NCBI GenBank assembly: GCA_964019425.1
Contig: OZ025809.1
Coordinates: 372,001-436,000, forward strand
DNA: 64,000 bases
From: Flectonema sp. DT1601
Taxonomy: Eukaryota > Euglenozoa > Diplonemea > Diplonemida > Diplonemidae
Direction of reading: 5' to 3'
Part shown: piece by piece, positions 1 through 8,540 of the stretch
Position numbering within the stretch: the stretch's first letter is position 1
Layout: each line of letters begins with the position of its first letter
The notes under the pieces: generated by a model
Told to the model about the DNA's origin: nothing
What the model saw: only the letters and a program-made list of their open reading frames with translations
Database searches by the model: none
Translations under genes and position numbers: made by a program

Positions 1-1613
1 ATCGGCTGCTGTGGCTTTCTGAGAAACTCAAGTGAGTCGACTCCGAGAATGCGTTTCTGGTTTTCAACTTCTTTGAATTGAAGTTCTTCCAAAAGTTGTA
101 ATTCGCGTTCTAAAAATGGTTGAGACTTTACTCGTTGCTTCTCTGAGGCGGTAAGCTCGCGGCCTTTTCCTTGACGTTGAAGGAAGAAGTTAATATATCT
201 GATCTTCTTACGAACTGTTCTGATGAGCTTGGCACGTTCTTGGATAGCTCTGACAGGTTCAGGAACGTCCTGATTGTGATCCAAGACGCTAACTGACGGG
301 TCTTCATCATCAGAACAATCAGATTCCTTGGCCCAAACATCAGCGTTTGGAGATGGTGATTGTCCTCCTAATTGAGTTCCTGGTAATGACCCAGCAGGTA
401 ACGTAGTGTTTCCCTGTGCCATCATCATTGGATATTGACCAAATAACATTTGTTGATTCATATTACCACCGACTGCCATCATTGGTACAATTGGTAACAT
501 TCCTGGTAACATACTTGGCAGAACATGAGCTCCCATTGGGAGGTGACCAGCTGCTAGTGTCGCCTGATTTATGATTGGGTTCTGTGGTGAGCCCAACTGT
601 CCAGATGACGATGAAGCTTTTGGAGAGTCCTGTTGAGAATCTCTGAGGATATCAGCAGGTGTTTGATTCGTTTTAATAGTAGTTCCGTGAAATGATGTTG
701 GTGAGCCCTCTGGTGGGGATGTTTCGATTCCCGAGAGCGCACCTGCAGCAAGTGCTGAAGCCTGACCTGCATCAAGAGTGTCCCTTGCTGCGTGGTATGA
801 GGACTTTTCCTTTCCACTTCCATTACCCTGTTGCAACTCCATGTGAGTTTGGTAAATAAATTTGGAGTGTTCAGCGTCCAAGTTTGGGAAAAGCAAATTT
901 CTCAACATCTCATCTGTACTTGGAAGTGACATTCTGCGAGCTTCATTCTCTGGAGTCTCACCATCCTTCTCTAAGGTAAGCCCACCATCAACCCAAAGTT
1001 GCATAGAATCACCGTTGTCACGAGTAGACATTACAACACCACACACAGTGTGTTGTGAATTATCTCTCAGTCTCCCAGCAATTAAGTGAGTGATGAGATC
1101 AGTCCACAGTTCCTTTCTGGTTTCTTTTGGTACGCCTCTGACGACCCATTTTCCTCCGGTTTTATTCATTGGATCTTCCCAAAGAGGTTTGATACCTCTC
1201 TTAAATACTCTAAGGTTACAATGATCCTTTAAGTTGTGTACATGAAGTGAGTCCCAGTAAGTCCAAAATCCTTGAACAGTGCTAAAGGTTCCAAGCTCAA
1301 CGATACAATCTTCGTAGATGGTTCTGCCGCCTTTCGTTGTTTTGGTTTTGCGGTTTGATTTATCGAACCAGATTGTCCACTCATCTTCAAGTTCGAGAGA
1401 ACCTTCAGATTTATTTGGATCGTTACTTGATGCTCGTAGTGCTGCCATTACTTCCTTAGCATGCTGACCTCCAAAACTCAAATTTGGAACACTTTTCGAT
1501 CTCTGTAATCCATCAGTTGTTGGTGAATCTCCTCCATTATCTGACATCGCACGGTGGTCTTCAGCCGCCGGTGGTGAAGTTGGTGTGTTCGCTTCGTCGC
1601 CTGATCCAGGCAT
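1..1613 (-). CDS. eIF4E family cap-binding protein, 4EHP-like (3' part cut by window edge)
   Basis: Open from the ATG at 1613-1611 to the window edge, about 537 codons seen. Residues about 85-215 read as an eIF4E core: LEDEWTIWFDK, then IYEDCIVELGTFSTV, GIKPLWEDP, GGKWVVRG and a last tryptophan in LWVDGG. The W-E pair near residues 144-145 and the last W match cap-stacking and guanine-binding residues of the family. The first stacking residue is a Tyr (about 99), as in the 4EHP (eIF4E2) class. That class binds capped mRNA and usually represses translation; this role is inferred from family. Unusual is the long C-terminal part of over 300 residues: a Met/Pro/Gly/Gln-rich stretch, then a charged helical segment (near RTVRKKIRYINFF). 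A plausible splice acceptor (TTTTAAG) precedes the ATG. Family call sure; subclass moderately sure. Confidence 0.85.
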   Translation of the reverse strand, partial: MPGSGDEANTPTSPPAAEDHRAMSDNGGDSPTTDGLQRSKSVPNLSFGGQHAKEVMAALRASSNDPNKSEGSLELEDEWTIWFDKSNRKTKTTKGGRTIYEDCIVELGTFSTVQGFWTYWDSLHVHNLKDHCNLRVFKRGIKPLWEDPMNKTGGKWVVRGVPKETRKELWTDLITHLIAGRLRDNSQHTVCGVVMSTRDNGDSMQLWVDGGLTLEKDGETPENEARRMSLPSTDEMLRNLLFPNLDAEHSKFIYQTHMELQQGNGSGKEKSSYHAARDTLDAGQASALAAGALSGIETSPPEGSPTSFHGTTIKTNQTPADILRDSQQDSPKASSSSGQLGSPQNPIINQATLAAGHLPMGAHVLPSMLPGMLPIVPMMAVGGNMNQQMLFGQYPMMMAQGNTTLPAGSLPGTQLGGQSPSPNADVWAKESDCSDDEDPSVSVLDHNQDVPEPVRAIQERAKLIRTVRKKIRYINFFLQRQGKGRELTASEKQRVKSQPFLERELQLLEELQFKEVENQKRILGVDSLEFLRKPQQP

Positions 1614-1862
1614 TTTGCTTCTTTTGTTTCTTAAAACAAAGTTGCTGTCCTGGTAGAAATCAATAAATATAAAAAAAAAATTCGAAAACTAATAAAAACG
1701 TGTCAATAAATCTATACCAAACAACCCTAGTTAATACAGAGGGGATTACAATAAAAGAAGAATAACGTAGAACAAAATAATGATCTTCTTTATGAACAAT
1801 TTTTCATCAAGAGTAGTAAATCAACAGCGATGGCTGGATGATGGATTTATGAATTAATTCTT

Positions 1863-2198
1863 TCAACGTAAGCGAGACAAATGTTTAGATAACACTGCGT
1901 CGAATGCGCTTACTGTATTTGCACTAGTTCGAGAGGTGTTGGTGAGTCTGTAAAGAGATACTCCATCAGTTGGAGGAGACGATGGTTTAGGAATACTGCC
2001 ATCGAGGAGCCCAACTTCGTGAGACACATATTGCCGCTGGTATCGCGGATGAGTACCACCCCATTGATCACATATATTTTTATTATTTATTTGATGAGGG
2101 ACCGTACACTGAGTGCACGTCGGTGGCACCCCTCCACCGATAGCAGCACCAACCCCACCAGCTGCTAGGATCGCTCCAGCTACAATATCCAACGGCAT
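1863..2198 (-). CDS. small hypothetical protein with Gly/Ala-rich N-terminus
   Basis: An open frame of 111 codons. It begins MPLDIVAGAILAAGG, a short hydrophobic Gly/Ala-rich segment that could be one membrane span or anchor. Two Cys pairs follow (CTQC, and C further on near residue 43), then a polar tail ending SRLR. I do not recognise the family. A splice acceptor of the local type (A-rich then ACAG at 2213-2210) sits 12 bases before the ATG, which supports it being expressed. It lies between the cap-binding protein and the SpoU methylase on the same strand with short spacers, as expected for a polycistron. Could be spurious, but position and acceptor argue for a real gene. Confidence 0.5.
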   Translation of the reverse strand: MPLDIVAGAILAAGGVGAAIGGGVPPTCTQCTVPHQINNKNICDQWGGTHPRYQRQYVSHEVGLLDGSIPKPSSPPTDGVSLYRLTNTSRTSANTVSAFDAVLSKHLSRLR

Positions 2199-2369
2199 CT
2201 TTTGCTTTTCTGTTTTTTTTTTTTCGGGAAATGGTTTTAAAAAATAAAAATGATCATCTCACCATAAGTTAATCAAGCATGAATTATTTCTGGTAAAATT
2301 GAAATAAACATAAAACCAACTCTAAACCTACAGTGATGAAAATAATACCAATTTAAGGTTAATAACGTG

Positions 2370-3011
2370 TTATTCAGGTGGTGATGATGATTCCTTCTCT
2401 CTTTCCACGGCGAGTCGCTTTTTCATATCGTTCCTTGCCTCCGTAGTGGGAACGTCCATAAATTTAGAATAGCATTCCATCACTCGATATAGAACAATAC
2501 TACCACAGGCACTGACGTTGAAAGACTCAAGGGCTCCCATTTGTTGTAATTCAACTGAGACACATCGCTTGAATTGTGGTTTTAAATCTAAAATATTTTG
2601 AGGAACACCATACTGTTCGTTTCCAAGAATGAAACAGGGCGTCAATTCCTCTTCATTTCTTAAGATATTTGTTATATTTTCTTCATTCAGCATGACGCTG
2701 CCTTCACATTGTTCTACGAACACTGGAAGGTAGTTATTACTATTCATATATTCAAGAAAGATGTCAGGATTTAAATCGTAATCTTCCTTCTCAAGGACTT
2801 CCTTTCCCATTTTACTAAGGTCGTGTTTCATGCCCTCTACTCTCTCGACAGTCATATAGTGCATTGCGCCTACCGCGCTTCTTTTGTCGTATTTTCGTCT
2901 TCCAAAAATTATCATTTTTCTCGCTCCGCAGAGGTGTGCGCTCCTCATTATAGCGCCAACGTTGAGGCAACCGTGAACATTTAATACACAAACAGTATAT
3001 GGAAATGACAT
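2370..3011 (-). CDS. SpoU/TrmH-family RNA 2'-O-methyltransferase
   Basis: A 213-residue protein with the three SpoU motifs in order. Motif 1 is near residues 10-30 (NVHGCLNVGAIMRSAHLCGA, with N, N, GAI, R). Motif 2 is near 126-138 (CFILGNEQYGVPQ). Motif 3 is near 148-172 (VSVELQQMGALESFNVSACG). These form the knotted SAM-binding fold that methylates ribose 2'-OH in tRNA or rRNA. The exact target cannot be read from sequence. The length fits a bare catalytic domain without the N-terminal substrate-binding extension of many family members, so it resembles short TrmH/TrmL-like forms. No intron is needed. It sits between SEC11 and a small unknown gene. Family assignment is firm, substrate unknown. 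Confidence 0.88.
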   Translation of the reverse strand: MSFPYTVCVLNVHGCLNVGAIMRSAHLCGARKMIIFGRRKYDKRSAVGAMHYMTVERVEGMKHDLSKMGKEVLEKEDYDLNPDIFLEYMNSNNYLPVFVEQCEGSVMLNEENITNILRNEEELTPCFILGNEQYGVPQNILDLKPQFKRCVSVELQQMGALESFNVSACGSIVLYRVMECYSKFMDVPTTEARNDMKKRLAVEREKESSSPPE

Positions 3012-3308
3012 TGCTGAGAGAATGAGATAAAGTAGAATATTTTTTTGAAAATAATATTTTTTTTTTTTTTTTTAAAACACAAAAAAAAGTAAGTCATTCA
3101 ACTCCATTCCTTCACACACAAAAAAACAATTTTCTCTCCAACACGTCACTCGAATTTATGACATGTTCTTCTTACATCAACCACCACGTAATATAACGAG
3201 CAATATCGTAACTGAACACGAAAAGCAGGTGCGATGCTTTTCGATTACGATCAGGTAGGTCTGAGACCATTTAAATAAAGATCTTCCCTTTAACAACTTC
3301 TCCTTCTT
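3012..3308. other. spacer between SEC11 and the SpoU methylase
   Basis: About 300 bases with no gene. It contains a T run near 3058-3074 and several short A runs. Likely holds the 3' UTR of SEC11 and the leader region of the methylase. I see no repeat or RNA gene. Confidence 0.5.
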
Positions 3309-4289
3309 CTATTCTTCTCTGTTTGTTAAGGCAACAAGTGCTAGAGAACCCAATAATAGATATTTGAACAACGGGTATTCATTCATCATGATGGTTACCT
3401 GTTTTTTTTAATTTTGATTAGATTGAGAATTTTGGAAAACTTCAAAAAATGAAAAAAAACTCATCTTCGAATGTGATCGCCGCCCCTCATTCTCCTGACC
3501 AAAGAAGTTGGCAAACCTAACTAATCGCAAACAGTTGTGAATGGAGAGTTCACATAACAGGGCCATAATTCATACTAAAAGGAGTATGGTTTGACAACGT
3601 AGAAATAGTAATGGACTTTTAAAATACTCAAAGACAAGTAATTAAAATAAAAAGGGGAAATCTTAACATACCATTCCAATGGATGGGAGGAAAGCTTTGG
3701 CTTTGCCAAGAATATGTTTACGGAGCACCCAGTTTTGTCCAACTGCGTATAGTGATCGATCGTTAGCAGAGTTGTTGTCACCTTTTGTAAGAAGTTTGAA
3801 ACCCTTTCCGTAATCGGTATTGTCTTCTCGATGACTTTGAATTATTCTGTGAACGATAGGAATATCTTTTCCTTCAATCTTAAAAACCACTACATCACCA
3901 GCCCTGTAAGGCTCATCATCATGAAGAGTCAAGTACAATAAGTCACCCCTATAAAAGCAAGGTTCCATAGACCCACTAAGCACAACCACAATAGGACTTT
4001 CACTTATAGTAACCACAGTGAGACCTCGCCATATCATAAGAGCGCTGAACACTACCATCCAAAGAGTAATGAATGATAAAACACATTGTCTTGGCTGTTT
4101 TTTATATTATTTGTTTTTGTTTTGTTAGTTTGTTTGAATAAAAAGTATGGATAATTGGAACACATCACATACATTAGCAAAAACTGCCCTCAAACTGTCG
4201 TACCATTCTAGAAAGTATTCCCTGATTGGCTCCATGAAAAATACTCCTCCTTTGCTTCTGCCGCTGCTTTTGGTTTCCGTATCAGTCAT
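3309..4289 (-). CDS. SEC11: signal peptidase complex catalytic subunit SEC11 (three exons)
   Basis: Exons read from the minus strand are 4289-4173, 4094-3672 and 3398-3309; introns are 4172-4095 (78 nt) and 3671-3399 (273 nt). Both introns start GTATGT and end in A-rich ACAG. Joined, they give about 209 residues. The family Ser-His-Asp set is visible: SGSMEP (Ser about 81), IPIVHRII (His about 121) and TKGDNN (Asp about 145), after a hydrophobic anchor (SALMIWRGLTVVT). Exon 3 supplies the expected tail, VTIMMNEYPLFKY then LLLGSLALVAL, which follows IGM in exon 2 as in other SEC11 proteins. It cleaves signal peptides in the ER membrane. A shorter reading would stop just inside intron 2, but the SEC11-like tail makes the three-exon model much better. 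Confidence 0.92.
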
Positions 4290-4871
4290 TTCTCCTTGTC
4301 AAGAGTAAGGGCCTGTTTAATAGATAAAAAGAAATATTAATTGCAAAATAAAAGAAGGAAAAAAAAAGCACAACTAAGATTTTCCCCAAATATAAAACCT
4401 CAGGAATAAACGCTAGAAAGCGAAGTACCAAAACGCAAGAAAAAAAAATGCTGAGTATCAGATTTCGCGAAATGGTGTCCGAAAGAATAGAACCTCAAAC
4501 CGAAACGAAAACTAACTCAGGGTGGCTACCCTGTAAATGGTCAAACAGGTCCGCAGAAGTGAATCTGTATCACAAAATAACTCAACTAACCCCAACAGCC
4601 CCAATAACAGAATAAAAGAAAAACAGTACAAGCAACTGTAAAGTCTGTACTGTAATGTTAACTACGAAATTTCAAAGTTAAAAAGTATTCTAAGAAAAGA
4701 CTATCACCAAAAAAATAAAAAATAAAAAGAGTGAACTTAACCAGAGGCACATATCGTTTCAGTTAAACAAGTAAAAATATAAAACTCAACAATACAAGAT
4801 AATTAGAATTAGTTGGAAAAAAAAAAAAAAAAAAAAGAAGAGAAAAAAAAAACGAATAGAAAAACACAATT
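4290..4871. other. A-rich spacer between the cyclase and SEC11
   Basis: About 580 bases without a supported gene. It is A-rich on the plus strand and has an A run near 4817-4836 just after the cyclase stop codon. Probably the 3' UTR of the cyclase plus the SEC11 leader. Nothing else seen. Confidence 0.5.
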
Positions 4872-7800
4872 CTACTCGCTTAATGAGTACTCACTTTCCA
4901 CCTCCATTCCAGGTATAGACTCTATAGGGGGTTGTGGAGGAGGGTGGCCAGGAAGTGTAAATCTACTCTCCGGTTGTTCATTATCTGCTTTCGTAATGAA
5001 TTTCATCGAAGGCAAAAATGAATTCTTCCTCGTGCAATTACTCGACAATCGACTATAGCGTGTTAGGTATATAAGTGCTGGATCAGATGGATACAACGCG
5101 ATGAGATTGCCCAGTGGAAGAAAATCACCCGTAGCCATCGATGTATAAGCAAGCTTGTATTCCAATATTGGAGCACGTGATGACTTGTTTTTTATCGATT
5201 GCAACTCATAAACATGAAATCCTCTATTATCATGCAACCACTGATCAATTGGTATTAAATATTGAGAACCCGCTTCTGATAATACAGAACACGTCATCAC
5301 AACAGACTTAAATCCTTGTTCAGCAGCAAAAGCTGCTGCGTATGGTGCGGTCCTTGATACAAAGCCGGGTGTTAAGGGATATCTTGATCGATCACTTCCT
5401 GCGTCACCAATCATCGACATTCCCATAGCGATACCGACACTGAATGATATTTCACCAAAACTTGATCTACTCTCTTCAAGTCCATTACAAAAATGAACAC
5501 TTTTACCAAAATGACCATTACACGAAGTCATTAAATTGAAACTTGTAATAATATAAGTTCCATGAAGTCCCATCAACGATCCAGAACACGGCTTCAACAT
5601 TTCAATTACTGTTCGTAAGAATCTACAGTAAACCGAACAAGGATCTGATAAATGATCCTCAATTGACAAAAACGTAACATTCACAATTCCCATCGTACAA
5701 TTCTTCTTAGTCACATTACTAGACTGAGCAATAGAATTACTTACTACGCTGCAGTTGCCTGACGGATGTCGTTTTGTATGAGGAATTTCTAATTCTTTCA
5801 TCTCAGTTTCTCTATTCAAACGTTCAGATAAGTACTCCGGTACTGCAATATATAATGTTATTGAACTGTCACCTTCAGTTACAGTATGATTACCAAATGG
5901 GAGATGTGATATAGCACTGGTAGGGTTCTTTATAAGTGTACGAACTCTATCAAAGAACACAGTCGTCATGCATATGGTACCTCCCAAAGCTAATGATTCA
6001 CACTTCACTGCTATATCAACTCCTTTACCTTTGTAGTCTGTTCTGGTTGTGAATGTATTAATTTCTGATGTTATATCAGTACTGCAGTGAAGACCCATTC
6101 TTAGAAGCAAACCATCGTCGGTTAGGAGGAGTTCTCCAGGCCACTCTGTTTGTCGCATTTCATGTTGAACTGCCATACAACATTCTAAAGCATCAAACTC
6201 ATCTCTAAACGCTACGACAAAAGAATCTCCGATGGTTTTAACTTCATAACCGTCGAACGCACGAATATGTTTTCTTTGAATTTCATTGTGAATTTCCATT
6301 GCGGCATTCATTCCAGGTGCGCTTCTCGACCATAAGGAAGTAGACCCTTGTATGTCCGTACATAGAATTGTTACTTCACCAGACGGTGGCTCTATTTCAT
6401 TATCGCTATCTTCGCAATCACCTAGTAAGCAAGCTGGAACAAAACTGCGAAAATCTTGAAGCCTGCTTTGAAGGGTCATAAAAGCGTTGTTTAAGTTAAC
6501 TATATCTTGAATGCCTGACGTTATTGTTGTTTGTTGTACTAATTGCATTTCACTGGCTTTTTGAATTCCCTGTTCCAGTTCCTTTATCTGAGCCACAAAC
6601 TTCGTTACCATCACCGCAATACCAGTTGCCATAAGAACCGCAAAACCACTCAACGCGATGTGTAATATTGTTATTGAGAATTCAACTTCGTCTTTTACTC
6701 TGTTGGTTGCTTCGATTTGTAGTTTGGATGACTCTTTCACTGCAGAGTCAAAGTCTTTAGTTGCGTAGAGTAGATCGATAAATACGATTGTATAGAATTT
6801 CAAACTGGTTTCATTCATCCTTTGTGACAGAAGTCTATCCAGAACATAAACCAGACTGACATTCGATACTTTTATGTTCATCAAACTAGACGACGCAGCA
6901 GTTGAAATGAACGCATTCGGATTTTTGTAAAATATCGTCAAGAATTCCCTTGTTATTAAATCACTTGTATCTGAATAATGGCTGGAAACAGTCGCATTTA
7001 AGACTTGTTCAGTCAAAGTGTCTCGTGTTTTTCTCGTATGGCTGCATGTTCCATGAGAACATCCAATGACGAAGCCTTGGTCAGTTACTATCAAAGCCCT
7101 GGCTTCTCCTTCAAATTTGCTTCGGATGTCTCTCAAAATATCTGAAAAATCATCAAATTTCATAGAACCAAAAACAGTACCAACAAGATTACCTGTATCC
7201 TGGTGTGCAATATTTTTCATATAAAACATTCCAAATGCTGATGCAGAAATACAAGGTGGTGACCATATCGAGTCAGTTGGTTGATATTGTTGAGCATAAT
7301 TAATAATACTTGAGTTTGAAGGTTTGATTTGAAGGTGTTTTGTAGTTCCAAGTGTAGGATCAGAAAGCCATTGTCTACTCCTAACAATTGAACCTAAGGA
7401 GGGATCTGTTTCAGAGGACATTAAGAAAACAGTTTCTTGAGATAGAGAAGCAACGTTCCAATATTGCCCAACTGAAATACCTAAAACAGTTGTAGCTGTT
7501 CCGTTACTTGATAGTATGCTTGCCCATAATTCAGTAGTGAATTCTCGAAGGTCTAATGAAATGTTGTGTTGATTTCTTTGATAAAACTTTCCAATCTGAC
7601 TAACAGCAGTTTCTAATATTTTTAATTCTTGAAGCACATCATCTCTCAATGCTTGCATCACTATCTGCATATTGATCCTCAGTCGGAGTTCCAGTTCGTG
7701 AGCTTCTTCCGATCGGAGAGCTGATTCTTTTGATTTTATTAGTGAATCCATTTCATCCAAAGCAGTCGTTCTTGCGATACTAACTGTGAACATGACACTC

Positions 7801-7901
7801 ATCCCTGCTATTCCAATCACAAGGATGCAAACTGATATTGTACAATTACGAAGCGAGAAAGTCCTCGCCGTTTGTACTTCCCCCCCCTCAACAGTACTCA
7901 T
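4872..7901 (-). CDS. receptor-type adenylyl cyclase with a second, degenerate cyclase-like domain
   Basis: A 1,009-residue protein without introns. Membrane span 1 is near residues 20-43. A large extracellular part (about 45-400, N-glycosylation motifs, Cache-like in size) follows, then span 2 near 404-430 and a helical linker. A class III nucleotide cyclase domain runs from about 505-680: EVTILCTDIQGSTSLWS holds the first metal-binding Asp, YEVKTIGDSFVVAF the Lys expected for ATP selection and the second Asp, and RTDYKGKGVDIA the adenine-type Asp. This points to cAMP synthesis on the cytosolic side, in the style of trypanosome receptor cyclases. Residues about 735-900 look like a second cyclase fold without the metal Asp pattern, ending in a polar tail. 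Ligand unknown. The next gene on the strand is SEC11. Confidence 0.88.
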   Translation of the reverse strand: MSTVEGGEVQTARTFSLRNCTISVCILVIGIAGMSVMFTVSIARTTALDEMDSLIKSKESALRSEEAHELELRLRINMQIVMQALRDDVLQELKILETAVSQIGKFYQRNQHNISLDLREFTTELWASILSSNGTATTVLGISVGQYWNVASLSQETVFLMSSETDPSLGSIVRSRQWLSDPTLGTTKHLQIKPSNSSIINYAQQYQPTDSIWSPPCISASAFGMFYMKNIAHQDTGNLVGTVFGSMKFDDFSDILRDIRSKFEGEARALIVTDQGFVIGCSHGTCSHTRKTRDTLTEQVLNATVSSHYSDTSDLITREFLTIFYKNPNAFISTAASSSLMNIKVSNVSLVYVLDRLLSQRMNETSLKFYTIVFIDLLYATKDFDSAVKESSKLQIEATNRVKDEVEFSITILHIALSGFAVLMATGIAVMVTKFVAQIKELEQGIQKASEMQLVQQTTITSGIQDIVNLNNAFMTLQSRLQDFRSFVPACLLGDCEDSDNEIEPPSGEVTILCTDIQGSTSLWSRSAPGMNAAMEIHNEIQRKHIRAFDGYEVKTIGDSFVVAFRDEFDALECCMAVQHEMRQTEWPGELLLTDDGLLLRMGLHCSTDITSEINTFTTRTDYKGKGVDIAVKCESLALGGTICMTTVFFDRVRTLIKNPTSAISHLPFGNHTVTEGDSSITLYIAVPEYLSERLNRETEMKELEIPHTKRHPSGNCSVVSNSIAQSSNVTKKNCTMGIVNVTFLSIEDHLSDPCSVYCRFLRTVIEMLKPCSGSLMGLHGTYIITSFNLMTSCNGHFGKSVHFCNGLEESRSSFGEISFSVGIAMGMSMIGDAGSDRSRYPLTPGFVSRTAPYAAAFAAEQGFKSVVMTCSVLSEAGSQYLIPIDQWLHDNRGFHVYELQSIKNKSSRAPILEYKLAYTSMATGDFLPLGNLIALYPSDPALIYLTRYSRLSSNCTRKNSFLPSMKFITKADNEQPESRFTLPGHPPPQPPIESIPGMEVESEYSLSE

Positions 7902-8270
7902 GGTTATACCTGGTAGTAATAATAATTATCAGTCAATCAAAAAAAAAGTAAAATTTTCGTAGGACATCAAACAAGTTGGTTTCGGGCTAAGATTAAAAAC
8001 AATCGTTTTTCGGACCATTTCCCTTACCCAAACGCGATGAGTAGGACAGGTCTGTCCTACTCATCGCGTTTGCCCTTCTCAGCCTCATGGTTATATCTGT
8101 AAGTTAGTTAAGCTAATACGATAACATAATCTTTTGGTTTTTTGTTTTTTGTTTTTAAAAAAAATCCTCCCTCCCTCCCTCTCTGACAATTTTTTTTTCC
8201 TGTGTTTAGTAAATTAGTATGTTAATAATGTTACCTGTCTTCACAATAAGGTTACTTGAAGAGAACTTCG

Positions 8271-8301
<31 letters not shown>

Positions 8302-8540
8302 TACTTCTCACCTCTTATGTGTAAATAGCTTGATATAAAGTAAACAAACTGGAATAATGGTATACCAGTATAGGAGTGGTTTATAATAAAAAACAGATGT
8401 CTTGTATCATAATGGGGGTAAATGTTTTTTTTTTTTTCTTTTTTTTTTTTTTTTTCGATTTTTCTAGAAACGGACAATAACCTTGAAACAAAAGAAAACC
8501 AGATTGAAAATTATAAACCAGATCAACTGAACAATAATAT
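7902..8540. other. spacer upstream of the cyclase
   Basis: About 640 bases between the giant surface gene and the cyclase. It holds a perfect palindrome (8029-8072), C/T-rich sequence near 8164-8182, an A run near 8278-8301 and a T-rich run near 8425-8455. No coding sequence is supported; open frames here are made by the homopolymers. Confidence 0.5.
8029..8072. repeat. perfect palindrome, 21-bp arms with a 2-nt centre
   Basis: Left arm 8029-8049 (AAACGCGATGAGTAGGACAG with one more C in front) is exactly complementary to right arm 8052-8072; the centre is GT. It is visibly richer in G+C than its surroundings and lies about 130 bases before the cyclase start codon, so a transcript would carry a strong hairpin in the leader or in the spacer before it. 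It could be an RNA processing signal, a small inverted-repeat element, or a cruciform-forming site. Function unknown. Confidence 0.85.

Noticed and set aside
3570-3671. A short third exon for SEC11 using the acceptor TTTGAG at 3627
   Set aside because: It gives an 18-residue tail without likeness to SEC11. The exon at 3398-3309 after A-rich ACAG gives the known family tail.
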